Of a stretch of 64,000 nucleotides of DNA, positions 48,006 through 57,347 are shown piece by piece; the stretch's first letter is position 1; each line of letters starts with the position of its first letter. The notes below the pieces were generated by a model. It worked only from the letters and a program-made list of their open reading frames with translations. It was not told where the DNA came from and searched no databases. The DNA comes from Pedobacter sp. Hv1 (GTDB lineage: Bacteria; Bacteroidota; Bacteroidia; Sphingobacteriales; Sphingobacteriaceae): positions 124,001 to 188,000 of the forward strand of contig NZ_LLWP01000004.1 of the NCBI RefSeq assembly GCF_001412215.1, read 5' to 3'. A program made the translations under genes and the position numbers.

Positions 48006-49786
48006 CCTTTATCCCAGTTAAAAACGGTTATTATATTACATCTAACCGTGATGAACAATGGACCAGGGCCAATGCCTTGGCTCCGCAACGATACCATATG
48101 AATGGTTATGATATATTGTTCCCGAAAGACACAGCTAAAGGAGGTACTTGGGTAGCTTTAAAAGAAAATGGAGACGTTGCTGTTTTACTTAATGGGGCTT
48201 TTGTAGGTCATGTGGCTTTACCACCTTATGCTAAAAGTAGAGGGCTTATTCTCTTAGAGGTACTTGGACATGAGCGGCCATCTACTTGTTTTGACCACCT
48301 TAATTTAGAAGAGATTGAGCCTTTTACATTGATCCTTTTTACCAAGGGTCAATTACACGAGTATAGGTGGGATGGTAAGAAAAAACATCAAGCCTTGTTG
48401 AATAATAAAATTGCGCACATTTGGTCTTCTGCAACCTTATACACCCAAAAAACAATGCAAGAACGGGAGCGTTGGTTTATAAATTGGCAAGCAGCTAACC
48501 AACAATCAATTGGTACAGATAGCATTTTAAATTTTCATCGTTTTGCAGGCACCGGAGATCAGAATAACGATTTGGTGATGAATAGAGATGGAAAAATAGC
48601 TACGGTAAGTATTACTCATATTCATCTTTCTAAGGATAATGCCAGGATGATCTATCTCGATTTAAAACATCAGGTGCCAGATTTAGAGAGCCTAGCTATC
48701 AACTTAAAAACTAACCATAAAAAGAATCTGTTCAATAAACCGTTGTTTTCTAGTTTTAAAAAAACCATGATCAAGATTTTGAATTGGGAATATTGGCCAC
48801 TTCAATTGGTGTATGCACCGCCAATGTTGTATTGGTTTTGGTTGAGTTTAAAAGCACGTTCTTTATTCTTTTTTAGTGCAGCAAATCCTTTAATACTCAA
48901 TGCGGGTTTTGCGCTTGGACGAAAAAGCAAAATATATGAACTGATGCCCACCAAATATTACCCAAATACTTTAGTGTGTAGAACTGAGGCAAAAACAGAA
49001 GAATTACTCAACTTATGTAAAATGCAAAACTTAGGTTTTCCGATGATTGCCAAACCTGATGTTGGAGAACGAGGCGTACAGGTAAAACTTTTAAAAACAG
49101 CAACAGAACTTAGTTTGTATCAACAACAATGTAAAGTTGATTTTTTACTACAAGAGTTTATTGATTATGAACAAGAAGCTGGAGTTTTTTATTACCGTAT
49201 TCCAGGTGAGGGGAAAGGCAATATTTCTGGAATTGTAAGTAAAGAATTTTTGGCTGTTACTGGAGATGGAGTATCTAGTATCGAAATGTTATTGATGAAG
49301 GAAGATCGTTTCTTCTTGCAGCTCCCTATTTTAAGAAATACCTATGGTAAATTTTTAGATCAGGTTTTACCTGTAGGGAAGCTTCAAACTTTGGTGCCTT
49401 ATGGCAACCATAGTAGGGGTGCCAAGTTTGTAGATTCTAGCCATATGATCAATACTGAATTGGTAGCTACAATTGATCAGCTTTGTCAGAAAATTCCAGA
49501 ATTTTATTTCGGTCGATTGGATATTAAATTTAAGAATTGGGAAGACTTATCAGCAGGTAAGAATTTCTCTGTAATTGAAGTAAATGGTGCTGCAAGCGAA
49601 CCCACACACATGTATGATCCAGCTCATTCCATTTTTTTTGCATGGAAAGAAATCATCAGACATTGGCAACTACTTTACCAAATCAGCAAACTTAACGCAG
49701 AAAGAAAGGGGTTAAGTTTAATGAGTACAGCAGAGGGTGTAAAAATGATTAGAGCGCATGCGCAATACCTAAAAATATTGGCTTAG
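47993..49786 (+). CDS. TANGO2/NRDE-domain protein fused to an ATP-grasp ligase-like domain
   Basis: A 597-aa fusion. The N-terminal part (1-250) is NRDE/TANGO2: MCTVTFIPVKNGYYITSNRDEQWTRA with the invariant Cys2 and NRDE, KGGTWVALKENGDVAVLLNG, and a RDGKIATVSITHIH strand pair. TANGO2 has been tied to haem trafficking, and Cys2 resembles an Ntn-hydrolase nucleophile. The C-terminal part (about 260-597) is an ATP-grasp protein of the D-Ala-D-Ala-ligase-like type: LGFPMIAKPDVGERGVQVK, DFLLQEFIDYEQEAGVFYYR, GISGIVSKEFLAVTGDGVSS, and FYFGRLDIKFKNWEDL--GKNFSVIEVNGAASEPTHMYDPAHS with its metal-binding residues. The two parts are separate genes in many relatives, so the fusion is notable. Confidence 0.85.
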   Translation: MCTVTFIPVKNGYYITSNRDEQWTRANALAPQRYHMNGYDILFPKDTAKGGTWVALKENGDVAVLLNGAFVGHVALPPYAKSRGLILLEVLGHERPSTCFDHLNLEEIEPFTLILFTKGQLHEYRWDGKKKHQALLNNKIAHIWSSATLYTQKTMQERERWFINWQAANQQSIGTDSILNFHRFAGTGDQNNDLVMNRDGKIATVSITHIHLSKDNARMIYLDLKHQVPDLESLAINLKTNHKKNLFNKPLFSSFKKTMIKILNWEYWPLQLVYAPPMLYWFWLSLKARSLFFFSAANPLILNAGFALGRKSKIYELMPTKYYPNTLVCRTEAKTEELLNLCKMQNLGFPMIAKPDVGERGVQVKLLKTATELSLYQQQCKVDFLLQEFIDYEQEAGVFYYRIPGEGKGNISGIVSKEFLAVTGDGVSSIEMLLMKEDRFFLQLPILRNTYGKFLDQVLPVGKLQTLVPYGNHSRGAKFVDSSHMINTELVATIDQLCQKIPEFYFGRLDIKFKNWEDLSAGKNFSVIEVNGAASEPTHMYDPAHSIFFAWKEIIRHWQLLYQISKLNAERKGLSLMSTAEGVKMIRAHAQYLKILA

Positions 49787-49840
49787 TTGCTTAAATTTAG
49801 GTGAATAAAAGTTAAAGATGATTTATTCAAAATAGACAAG

Positions 49841-50608
49841 ATGAAAATAAAAATATTAAGTATAGCTGTACTTTCATTAATTATGATTGCAGGGCTTTTA
49901 GCCTGGGTTAAGCCCCGTAGTATATTGGTGAAACCACATTTGTCTGAAATAAAAGGATTTGCCATAGTAGAACTGTTTACTTCAGAAGGTTGTTCAAGTT
50001 GTCCGCCAGCAGACGAGGTTTTAGCTAGGTTGGCGAAGTCGGGGCAGAAGAATTTATATTTATTGGCATTTCATGTAGATTATTGGAATAAATTGGGCTG
50101 GATAGACCAGTTTAGTAATGCGGCATATAGTGCACGTCAACGTGAATACGCATCAATGAGCGGTGCAGATGGTTTGTATACACCACAAGCAATTATCAAT
50201 GGTAAATTACATTTAATCGGATCGGATGAAGAGAAAATGTTAAATGGAATTGCTCAATTAGGTAAGCAATCCTCAACAAATCAGGTTAAAATAATGGCGA
50301 AGGAGAATGAAAATCATACAGTTGATATTGATTATACAATAGAAAAGTCTTCAAAATCGTTAGTATTAAATATTGCAGTGGTACAAAACAGTGCTAAGGA
50401 TGAAATAAAAGCAGGGGAAAACAAAGGGCTTCAACTGAAACATGTCAATATTGTTCGAAATTTTAAAACTGTAGCAGCCAATAATGGTCATGTCAATCTT
50501 AATTTACCTAATGATCTAAAAACCAATAATTACGCTATTATCGTATATATACAAGATAAAGCATCAATGGAAATTACAGGTGCAACTCAATATACTTTCA
50601 ATAAATAG
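49841..50608 (+). CDS. Secreted DUF1223 protein (thioredoxin-like fold)
   Basis: A 255-aa protein with an N-terminal signal anchor (LSIAVLSLIMIAGLLAW). The DUF1223 domain starts with VVELFTSEGCSSCPPADEVLARLA, a thioredoxin-like CxxC (CSSC), then HVDYWNKLGWIDQFSNAAYSARQREYA and GLYTPQAIINGK, the family's cis-Pro region. A C-terminal beta domain follows. It may act in periplasmic redox or copper handling. It is directly followed by MsrB with no gap. Confidence 0.85.
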   Translation: MKIKILSIAVLSLIMIAGLLAWVKPRSILVKPHLSEIKGFAIVELFTSEGCSSCPPADEVLARLAKSGQKNLYLLAFHVDYWNKLGWIDQFSNAAYSARQREYASMSGADGLYTPQAIINGKLHLIGSDEEKMLNGIAQLGKQSSTNQVKIMAKENENHTVDIDYTIEKSSKSLVLNIAVVQNSAKDEIKAGENKGLQLKHVNIVRNFKTVAANNGHVNLNLPNDLKTNNYAIIVYIQDKASMEITGATQYTFNK

Positions 50609-51118
50609 ATGGCCATGAAAACAATCGTAAATTCAATCATTTTTGTACTGCTTTTTGGCAGTGTTAATGCACAAAATAGTGAGGTAAAAAATCCTTATTA
50701 CTCTAGAACAGCCACCAATAAACTAAATGTAAGTAATGCCCAATGGAAAAAGATACTTCCGGCAGCCTTATATGCAGTGGCTAGAGAAGGCGCTACCGAG
50801 CGAGCTTTTACAGGGAAATATTGGGATTCTGAAACCAAGGGTACTTATTATTGCAAAGTATGTGGCAATGCTTTGTTTAAATCGGATGCCAAATTTGCGA
50901 GTACTTGTGGCTGGCCAAGTTTTTTTGAACCCATTCGTAAAAACAGCACCATTTATAAAGAAGATAATTCTTTAAATATGCATAGAACTGAGGTGCTTTG
51001 TGGTCGTTGTAATTCTCATCTTGGCCATATTTTTGACGATGGGCCTGCACCAACTTATAAAAGGTACTGTATGAATTCAATATCAATGGATTTTGAACCT
51101 AGTGGCTTAGGAAAATAA
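50609..51118 (+). CDS. msrB: Exported peptide-methionine (R)-S-oxide reductase
   Basis: A 169-aa MsrB with a signal peptide (about 1-22, GSVNAQ; start could be the Met 2 codons in). It reduces methionine-R-sulfoxide in proteins. It has the structural zinc CxxC pairs (Cys82/Cys85 in YCKVCGNALF, Cys131/Cys134 in CGRCNSHLGHIFDDG), the STCGWPSF loop, and catalytic Cys154 in KRYCMNSISM. The signal peptide makes this a periplasmic repair enzyme. It is in an operon with DUF1223, whose CSSC could supply electrons. Confidence 0.92.
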   Translation: MAMKTIVNSIIFVLLFGSVNAQNSEVKNPYYSRTATNKLNVSNAQWKKILPAALYAVAREGATERAFTGKYWDSETKGTYYCKVCGNALFKSDAKFASTCGWPSFFEPIRKNSTIYKEDNSLNMHRTEVLCGRCNSHLGHIFDDGPAPTYKRYCMNSISMDFEPSGLGK

Positions 51119-51154
51119 AATAGCAGCAGGCAGTCCCCTTTCTTTAACTACTAT

Positions 51155-51664
51155 TTATTCGATTTTAGTTCGATAAAAGAGAGCAATTATCGTTAAAATG
51201 AAACTAATGACCACACTAATGGTTCGAATCTGATGATAAAATAACCAAGGTTTTTCAAATTTAGAACGAAGTGTGAGTAGTTCTTCAATAGACATCGATT
51301 TTAAATCGGCCTTTGCCAATAAATCATTTAAAGGAACATTTCCAATGATGGTGACGCCAAAAACGCCAATAATATAGATTAAGGAGGCCACCAATAACAA
51401 AAAGTAAGCGTTTGAATTGCCGCCAGCCTTGTATTGAAGCCAAGTTGAGATAGGGAGTAATATTAATGTCCCCATAAATGTGAGGAAGAATACGGGGTTC
51501 AATATGGCACTATTGATGGCTTGCATGGCCGAAAGGTATTCGGCATCTTTTAAACGAGCTAGACCTGGATTTACTGAACATGAATACGCATAAAATAACC
51601 CAGCAATTAGGCCAGTGACAACTGTGGTTAAGATAAAAATCATATTTTTTGTGTTAGCACTCAT
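51155..51664 (-). CDS. DUF1772 membrane protein
   Basis: A 169-aa protein with four membrane spans. DUF1772 pattern: VVTGLIAGLFYAYSCSVNPGLARLKDAEYLSAMQAINSAILNPVFFLTFMG, GVTIIGNVPLNDLLAKAD and the C-terminal WLFYHQIRTISVVISFILTIIALFY. The family is related to DoxX-like and anthrone-oxygenase proteins. Function is unknown. It is convergent with msrB and separate from the efflux operon. Confidence 0.83.
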   Translation of the reverse strand: MSANTKNMIFILTTVVTGLIAGLFYAYSCSVNPGLARLKDAEYLSAMQAINSAILNPVFFLTFMGTLILLPISTWLQYKAGGNSNAYFLLLVASLIYIIGVFGVTIIGNVPLNDLLAKADLKSMSIEELLTLRSKFEKPWLFYHQIRTISVVISFILTIIALFYRTKIE

Positions 51665-51744
51665 TTAGCATTACAATTGATTAAGGTTTAGATGAGTAAA
51701 CCCATTTAAAGTTACTCATCTATCACCTAGAATGCTATAATTTG

Positions 51745-54700
51745 CTAACTATTTATTTCCAATCTGCTAGCCCCTAATTTTTGCACTTTCTTTTGATAAG
51801 ACCAATAAAATACAATTGGGTAAACAAAGAGATTAAACAAAGTATTGGTAATTAAACCGCCTATCACTACAATAGCCAATGGTTTAGAGGCCTCAGAGCC
51901 AATTCCGGTTGATAAGGCTGCAGGCATCAGACCAATAGCGGCCATCATTGCAGTCATCAATACCGGTCTAAACCTGCTGGCTATTCCATCCCTCATGGCA
52001 TCGGTAAAGGTCCAAGTTTCATGGTGTTTAAGCTCTGCAATATTGGCTTTGAATTTGGTGATGAGAATTACCCCATTTTGAACACAGATACCAAATAGTG
52101 CGATAAAGCCAATCCCAGCAGAAATGTTAAAGTTTACACCTGCAGCCAATAAGGCCAGAATGCCACCAATCATGGCAAAAGGTACATTGTTTAATACCAA
52201 TAGCGCATCTCTGATATTGCCAAAAAGTACAAAAAGGATAAAGAAAATGAGTAATAAACTAATCGGTACTGCTTCACTTAGACGGGAAATGGCTCGCTGT
52301 TGGTTCTCAAAATCACCAGCCCATTCTAATTTGTAGGCTTTAGGTAATTTGATAGCCGCATTTACTTTTTGTTGTGCTTCGGCAATTACACTGCCCATGT
52401 CTCTGCCTCTAATTGAAAATTTAATGGCCCCATAACGTTTATGTTTATCACGATAGATCATACTTGGCCCAGTAATTTTTCTAATGGTAGAAATTTCTCC
52501 CAATTGCACATTAGAACCAGAAAGGGTAGGGATTCGCAATTTACTGATCGAACTTTCATCATTCCTAAAATCCTCAGGATAACGGATCACCAGATCAAAC
52601 TTCCTTTCACCTTCATAAATCTGTGTTGCAGCCTTGCCTCCAATGGCCATTTCAATTACAGCGTTGGCATCAGCTGTGCTTACACCATATAAGGCCATTT
52701 TCTTTTGGTCTAAGTTGATCTGCAGTTCGGGTTGGCCCAGATTTCTTAAAATACCCAGATCTTCAATACCATCAACAGTTTTTAAGATATTTTCAATCTT
52801 TTCTTCTTGTTTTTCAATGTATTCAAAATCTTCGCCAAACATTTTAACCACAATAGAACCTTTTACACCAGAAACAGCTTCTTCCACATTATCAGAAATG
52901 GGTTGCGAAAAGTTAAGGCTAATGCCTGGGAAACTTTTCAATTTCTCTTGCATCCGCTCAATCAGCTCTTCTTTGGTCTGTTTCCTTTTCCATTCTTTTT
53001 TGGGATAGATATCTACGTGAAATTCCATATTGTAAAAGCCTGTAGCATCGGTTCCATCATTTGGCCGTCCGGTTTGCGACATTACCTGTTTCACTTCTTC
53101 AAAACTTAAAAAGATCTTTCGCATGTCGTTGGATAGTTTTTTTGTCTCATCTAAAGAGATGCTCAACGGACCAGTTGCACGTACATAGATTGAACCTTCA
53201 TCAAGTGTAGGCAAAAACTCTGTACCCAAAAATTTAAAACTGAAGATGCCCAAGACCAAGATGATGATAGCCGTACCGAAAACAAGCCTCTTCTTTCTAA
53301 AACAGAAATCGTAGATTTTAAGTGTTTTTTTGGTAATCCATTCCAGAAAGATATTGTGCTTTTCCTTTACATCTTTTTTCAACAAAATGCTGGCCATCGC
53401 TGGCACCAACGTAAAGGTTAAAATCAATGCCCCCAATAACGCAAAACTTAAGGTCCATGCCAAGGGCGAGAACATTTTTCCTTCTACTTTTTCAAAAGTA
53501 AAAATAGGAAGGAGACCTGTAATGATGATCAGTTTAGCAAATAAAATGCCTTTTCCATTCTCTAAACAAGCTTTTTTAATCAAACCCAATTTGCTCATTT
53601 TGTTGAAACGAGGCATTCCAGCTTTTTTGGCATGATGATCTAAGGCAACGAATATCCCCTCTACCATCACCACTGCGCCATCTATAATGATCCCAAAATC
53701 TATGGCCCCCATAGACAACAGGTTGGCTGGCATACCCTTCAGTTTTAAACAGATAAAAGCAAATAGGAGGGCAAGGGGAATGATAATGGACACGATCAAT
53801 GTGGTACGCCAATCGGCCATAAAAAGGAAAACGATCAGCGTAACAAACAAAATGCCCTCTAACATATTGCTCATTACCGTATGAACAGAGTAATTGACCA
53901 AATCTTCACGATCGTAAAAAGCTTTGATTTTTACATCTCCAGGTAAGATATTGGTATTGATATCATTGATTTTTTCTTTTAATTTGGCAATCACTTCACT
54001 CGGATTTCCACCTTTTCGCATCACTACAATGCCTTCAACTACATCGGGGTCGAGGTCTCTTCCAATCTGGCCCAAACGTGGACGGGTAGATTCTGCTACA
54101 TCTGCAATGGTTTTTACATAAATTGGTGTTCCATTTACGTTGTCTACTACAATATTTCTAATCTCATCAATATTGTTCAATACCCCAATTCCTCTTACCA
54201 CATAGGCCTGACCACTTTGTACAATCACATCGCCACCCACATTGATATTGCTTTTAGAAACGGCCTCAAACAATTCAGTTGCACTTACCCCATATTGGAT
54301 CGCTTTTTCTGGATTTACGGTAATCTGATAGGTTTTCACCTCTCCACCAAAACTAACCACATCGGCAATGCCAGAAACGGCTAACAATTCTCTTTGGATC
54401 ACCCAGTCTTGCAAGGTTTTCAATTCCCTAACCGATTTTTGATCGCTGGTTAAGGTATACCTAAAAATTTCTCCTGTTGGCCCATACGGTGGTTGTACCT
54501 CTGGTTGCACACCTTCTGGTAAGTCGGCTTCGGCCAAGTGGTTATTCACCTGAACCCTTGCGGCTGCATAATCTACATCATCTTCAAAGGTTACCTTCAC
54601 AATAGAAAGACCAAATAGCGAAGAAGAACGAATGCTTGTTCTTTTCTCTGTTGGGTTCATGGCAATTTCTAGCGGTCTGCTCACAAATTTTTCTACCTCT

Positions 54701-54885
54701 TCTGCACTACGCCCGGGCCATTGGGTAATAATGGTGATGTTGGTATTGGTAACATCAGGAAAAGCGTCTATGGTAGTATGTTTAAAGCTTAAATAGCCTG
54801 AAAGTATGAGGATAAAGGTGGTGAAAAAAACAAAGTATTTGTTCTTTAGTGCAAACCCAATTACACTCTTTATGAATTTGTTCAT
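51745..54885 (-). CDS. Heavy-metal efflux RND transporter (CzcA/CusA family)
   Basis: A 1046-aa inner-membrane pump with the RND layout: 12 spans with large periplasmic loops after spans 1 and 7. HME-RND features: FKHTTIDAFPDVTNTNITIITQWPGRSAEEVEKFVSRPLEIAM at the N-terminal loop and the proton-relay motif GAIDFGIIIDGAVVMVEGI in span 4 (two Asp and a Glu), typical of Czc/Cus. The central motif is LGTEFLPTLDEGSIYVR. It exports divalent or monovalent metals across the envelope with the adaptor and TolC-like partner upstream. Confidence 0.95.
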   Translation of the reverse strand: MNKFIKSVIGFALKNKYFVFFTTFILILSGYLSFKHTTIDAFPDVTNTNITIITQWPGRSAEEVEKFVSRPLEIAMNPTEKRTSIRSSSLFGLSIVKVTFEDDVDYAAARVQVNNHLAEADLPEGVQPEVQPPYGPTGEIFRYTLTSDQKSVRELKTLQDWVIQRELLAVSGIADVVSFGGEVKTYQITVNPEKAIQYGVSATELFEAVSKSNINVGGDVIVQSGQAYVVRGIGVLNNIDEIRNIVVDNVNGTPIYVKTIADVAESTRPRLGQIGRDLDPDVVEGIVVMRKGGNPSEVIAKLKEKINDINTNILPGDVKIKAFYDREDLVNYSVHTVMSNMLEGILFVTLIVFLFMADWRTTLIVSIIIPLALLFAFICLKLKGMPANLLSMGAIDFGIIIDGAVVMVEGIFVALDHHAKKAGMPRFNKMSKLGLIKKACLENGKGILFAKLIIITGLLPIFTFEKVEGKMFSPLAWTLSFALLGALILTFTLVPAMASILLKKDVKEKHNIFLEWITKKTLKIYDFCFRKKRLVFGTAIIILVLGIFSFKFLGTEFLPTLDEGSIYVRATGPLSISLDETKKLSNDMRKIFLSFEEVKQVMSQTGRPNDGTDATGFYNMEFHVDIYPKKEWKRKQTKEELIERMQEKLKSFPGISLNFSQPISDNVEEAVSGVKGSIVVKMFGEDFEYIEKQEEKIENILKTVDGIEDLGILRNLGQPELQINLDQKKMALYGVSTADANAVIEMAIGGKAATQIYEGERKFDLVIRYPEDFRNDESSISKLRIPTLSGSNVQLGEISTIRKITGPSMIYRDKHKRYGAIKFSIRGRDMGSVIAEAQQKVNAAIKLPKAYKLEWAGDFENQQRAISRLSEAVPISLLLIFFILFVLFGNIRDALLVLNNVPFAMIGGILALLAAGVNFNISAGIGFIALFGICVQNGVILITKFKANIAELKHHETWTFTDAMRDGIASRFRPVLMTAMMAAIGLMPAALSTGIGSEASKPLAIVVIGGLITNTLFNLFVYPIVFYWSYQKKVQKLGASRLEINS

Positions 54886-54916
54886 TACGGTAAATTAATA
54901 GAGATAAAAGAATGGG

Positions 54917-56011
54917 TTATTTTTTCAGGCTTTCGAACAAGAAGACCTGCTTTGATGAAATGACTTGATCGCCAGCATTTAATCCCTTGCTGATGTAAGC
55001 TTTATCGGCAGTTTTACGTCCAAGTTCAATCTCTTGCACCCGAACTTTTTTATTGGGGTCAATTACAAGTACATAGTTTTTATTGTCGTCGAAAATAATG
55101 GCTCTTGCATTTACTACAGGCAGGTTTGTACCTGTACTTGCGGCTACTTTAACCGTGGCCAGCATTCCTGGTTTTAACGTATAACCTGGGTTATTAATGC
55201 TTACCCTTGCTTTCATCACCTTGCTGTCTTGGTCAATTAAGCTGTATAGTTTATCAATTTTTCCAGTAAATACCTTTTCAGGATAGGCCAGAACTGAAAT
55301 ATTGACCTGATCACCTTCTTTCAATTTGGCAATATCAGATTCGTAAATATTGATCATGGCCCAAACAGCAGAAAGATCGGCAACGGTAAACAGGCTTTTC
55401 CCAAAATCGCTCCGGATCTGCATATTGCTATTGGCATTTTTCTCTATAATAAAACCATTAATTGGCGATTTGATGGCGTATAATCCAATTTTATTACCTC
55501 CATTCAACTTCAAAACGCTGCTAGCTCTTTTCAGCTCAGCCTTTTTAATTTCGTATTCGTTTTTAGCCTCTTCCAGTTCTTTTGCAGAAGAAAGTCCATT
55601 TTCAAATAATGCTTCGGCCTGTTTCAGGTTACGTTCGGCATTTTTTAGTTCAGAGCCAGCGGTGATCTCTTCTTTATCAAAACCAGCCATTTCAGCACTG
55701 CTCATTGTGGCTAAAGTTTGTCCCTTATTTACCTGATCGCCAACCTTAACACTAATCTGTCTTAAAGTGCCACTTACCATTGGGAAAATTTCAGACTTGC
55801 GTTCTTGGTCTTCAGTAATCTTGGCCGAAAAACTAAGGTCTGTTTTGCTGTTGGCCTGTTGTACGGTATCAATCAGCAAACGGTTCAGCAGCGAATCTGT
55901 AATTTCAAATTTCTCTGCCACTACCGGAGTTTTATGCTGGCTGCAACTCTGCATCATCAATAGGGCTAATGGAATAAAGTAAATGCTGATTTGTTTTTGC
56001 TTGAACTGCAT
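54917..56011 (-). CDS. RND efflux periplasmic adaptor (CzcB-like)
   Basis: A 364-aa membrane-fusion protein, probably a lipoprotein: signal LALLMMQSCSQ. It has the adaptor order: barrel-sandwich (PMVSGTLRQISVKVGDQVNKGQTLATMSS), alpha-hairpin (about 120-175), second lipoyl half (YAIKSPINGFIIEKNANSNMQI), beta-barrel with DQVNISVLAYPEKVFTGKIDKLYSLIDQDSKVMKARVSINNPGYTLKPGMLATVKV, and membrane-proximal domain. No N-terminal His-rich metal domain is present. It bridges the RND pump and the outer-membrane channel. Confidence 0.93.
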   Translation of the reverse strand: MQFKQKQISIYFIPLALLMMQSCSQHKTPVVAEKFEITDSLLNRLLIDTVQQANSKTDLSFSAKITEDQERKSEIFPMVSGTLRQISVKVGDQVNKGQTLATMSSAEMAGFDKEEITAGSELKNAERNLKQAEALFENGLSSAKELEEAKNEYEIKKAELKRASSVLKLNGGNKIGLYAIKSPINGFIIEKNANSNMQIRSDFGKSLFTVADLSAVWAMINIYESDIAKLKEGDQVNISVLAYPEKVFTGKIDKLYSLIDQDSKVMKARVSINNPGYTLKPGMLATVKVAASTGTNLPVVNARAIIFDDNKNYVLVIDPNKKVRVQEIELGRKTADKAYISKGLNAGDQVISSKQVFLFESLKK

Positions 56012-56016
56012 GTGGA

Positions 56017-57285
56017 TTAGTTGAAAATGTTTGAACCTGTTACGTAGTTAATTTCTTCTCTGTTGCTTAATCTTTCAAATTTTAATTGGTTAAGCTGTAG
56101 GGTACTTTCTTTATAAGATTGATAGAAGTCTAAAAACTCAATTAGACTGATGTTCCGTTCTCTAAAATTCTTGTTTACACCTACCATCAACTGGTCAAAA
56201 CTGTTGCTAAACTGGGGGTCGATGCTTTTGTACTGTTGTTCAGACCTAAGGGCGGTTTGGTAACTATTGTATACCTCGTTTGCCAATAGCGCTTCTTGCA
56301 TCTGAATGTGGGTGCTTGCTGCCTCAATACCAATTTTCGCTTTTTTAATTTCGCCCTGGTTGCGGTTAAACAATGGAATGGGAACTCTAATGCCTATGCC
56401 TGTATACTTTTCTGGGTAATTCCCTTTTAAATCGTAGCTGAGTGATAATTCGACATCTGGAATGGCCATTGCTTTTTGTAGCTTTAAATTGGCCTCGTTG
56501 TAGCTTAGCCCTGTTTTAGCCAGTTGATAATCAGAGCGATTGGCCTTAGCAGAATCTAACAAGTTAACATAAGGAGTTTTTTGAACCTCATTACCCAAGC
56601 CTTGGTTTGGATTTAAGCTCAAATAAAGCTTAGTATTGGCCTCAATGCCACACATCAGTTTAATGTCCTTGTAATTGTCTTCTAACTCATTTAACAAGCT
56701 ATTGAGCTCCGATTTTAGATTAATCAATAAAGATTGGATCCTGATCACATCTTTTGAAGCAACATTGCCCATTTTAAATTGCTGTTGGTAAATGTTTAAC
56801 AGCTGCTCACTTGAAGTAATTTCTTGACGATAGACTTGAATAGATTGACTACTGTAATAGGCTTTGTAAAATGTATTTCTCAATTGAAAACGAAGATTTC
56901 TTAAGAGGTCAGCATATTCATGCGTCGCCATTTTTACCCCGGTTTCTGCTAAGGCTATATTTTTTTTGCGTTTGCCAGCCAATTTAATCAGCTGAGAAAT
57001 TTGAGCATTATATTGCCCTGTAGCAAAAGAAGTTTCAAAAAACCGCTTTGTTTCGTGATTGTAGAAGAGGTTTTCGTAGCTCAGTTCTGGATTATCAAAT
57101 AATTTTGCAGTGATGATTTCTGCCTGTGCTTGGCTAATTTGATAATTGGCGGCCAGCAATTGATAATTCTTAGTCAAGAATAAGCGTTCTGCTTGTGTAA
57201 GGTCTATTTTTAAACTATCGGTTTGGGCTTTTACAGCCATAGCAGACAATAGCAGCAAAGCGAACAATAAACGAATTGTTTTCAT
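56017..57285 (-). CDS. TolC/CzcC-family outer-membrane efflux channel
   Basis: A 422-aa exported protein (signal LLLSAMAVKAQ) built of two outer-membrane-efflux repeats of long helices and strands. Landmarks are FDNPELSYENLFYN, NAQISQLIKLAGKRKKNIALAETGVK, and in the second half PDVELSLSYDLKGNYPEKYTGIGIRVPIPLFNRNQGEIKKAKIG, matching CzcC/CusC-type proteins. It completes the tripartite pump. It is the first gene of the efflux operon, directly preceded by four 11-bp repeats. Confidence 0.93.
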   Translation of the reverse strand: MKTIRLLFALLLLSAMAVKAQTDSLKIDLTQAERLFLTKNYQLLAANYQISQAQAEIITAKLFDNPELSYENLFYNHETKRFFETSFATGQYNAQISQLIKLAGKRKKNIALAETGVKMATHEYADLLRNLRFQLRNTFYKAYYSSQSIQVYRQEITSSEQLLNIYQQQFKMGNVASKDVIRIQSLLINLKSELNSLLNELEDNYKDIKLMCGIEANTKLYLSLNPNQGLGNEVQKTPYVNLLDSAKANRSDYQLAKTGLSYNEANLKLQKAMAIPDVELSLSYDLKGNYPEKYTGIGIRVPIPLFNRNQGEIKKAKIGIEAASTHIQMQEALLANEVYNSYQTALRSEQQYKSIDPQFSNSFDQLMVGVNKNFRERNISLIEFLDFYQSYKESTLQLNQLKFERLSNREEINYVTGSNIFN

Positions 57286-57307
57286 TTGGCAAAGCTATTG
57301 CCAGTAA

Positions 57308-57347
57308 ATTAAAGCCGAATTAAAGCGAAATTAAAACGGGATTAAAG
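57308..57347 (-). promoter_or_regulatory. Four tandem 11-bp repeats upstream of the efflux operon
   Basis: ATTAAA recurs at 57308, 57319, 57330 and 57341, exactly 11 bp apart, with partly conserved neighbours (minus-strand consensus CTTTAATTYSG). They fill the 56-bp gap between the kinase gene and the channel gene and run into the kinase stop codon. One-turn spacing fits binding of the OmpR-type regulator encoded at 58689-59369. Confidence 0.65.
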
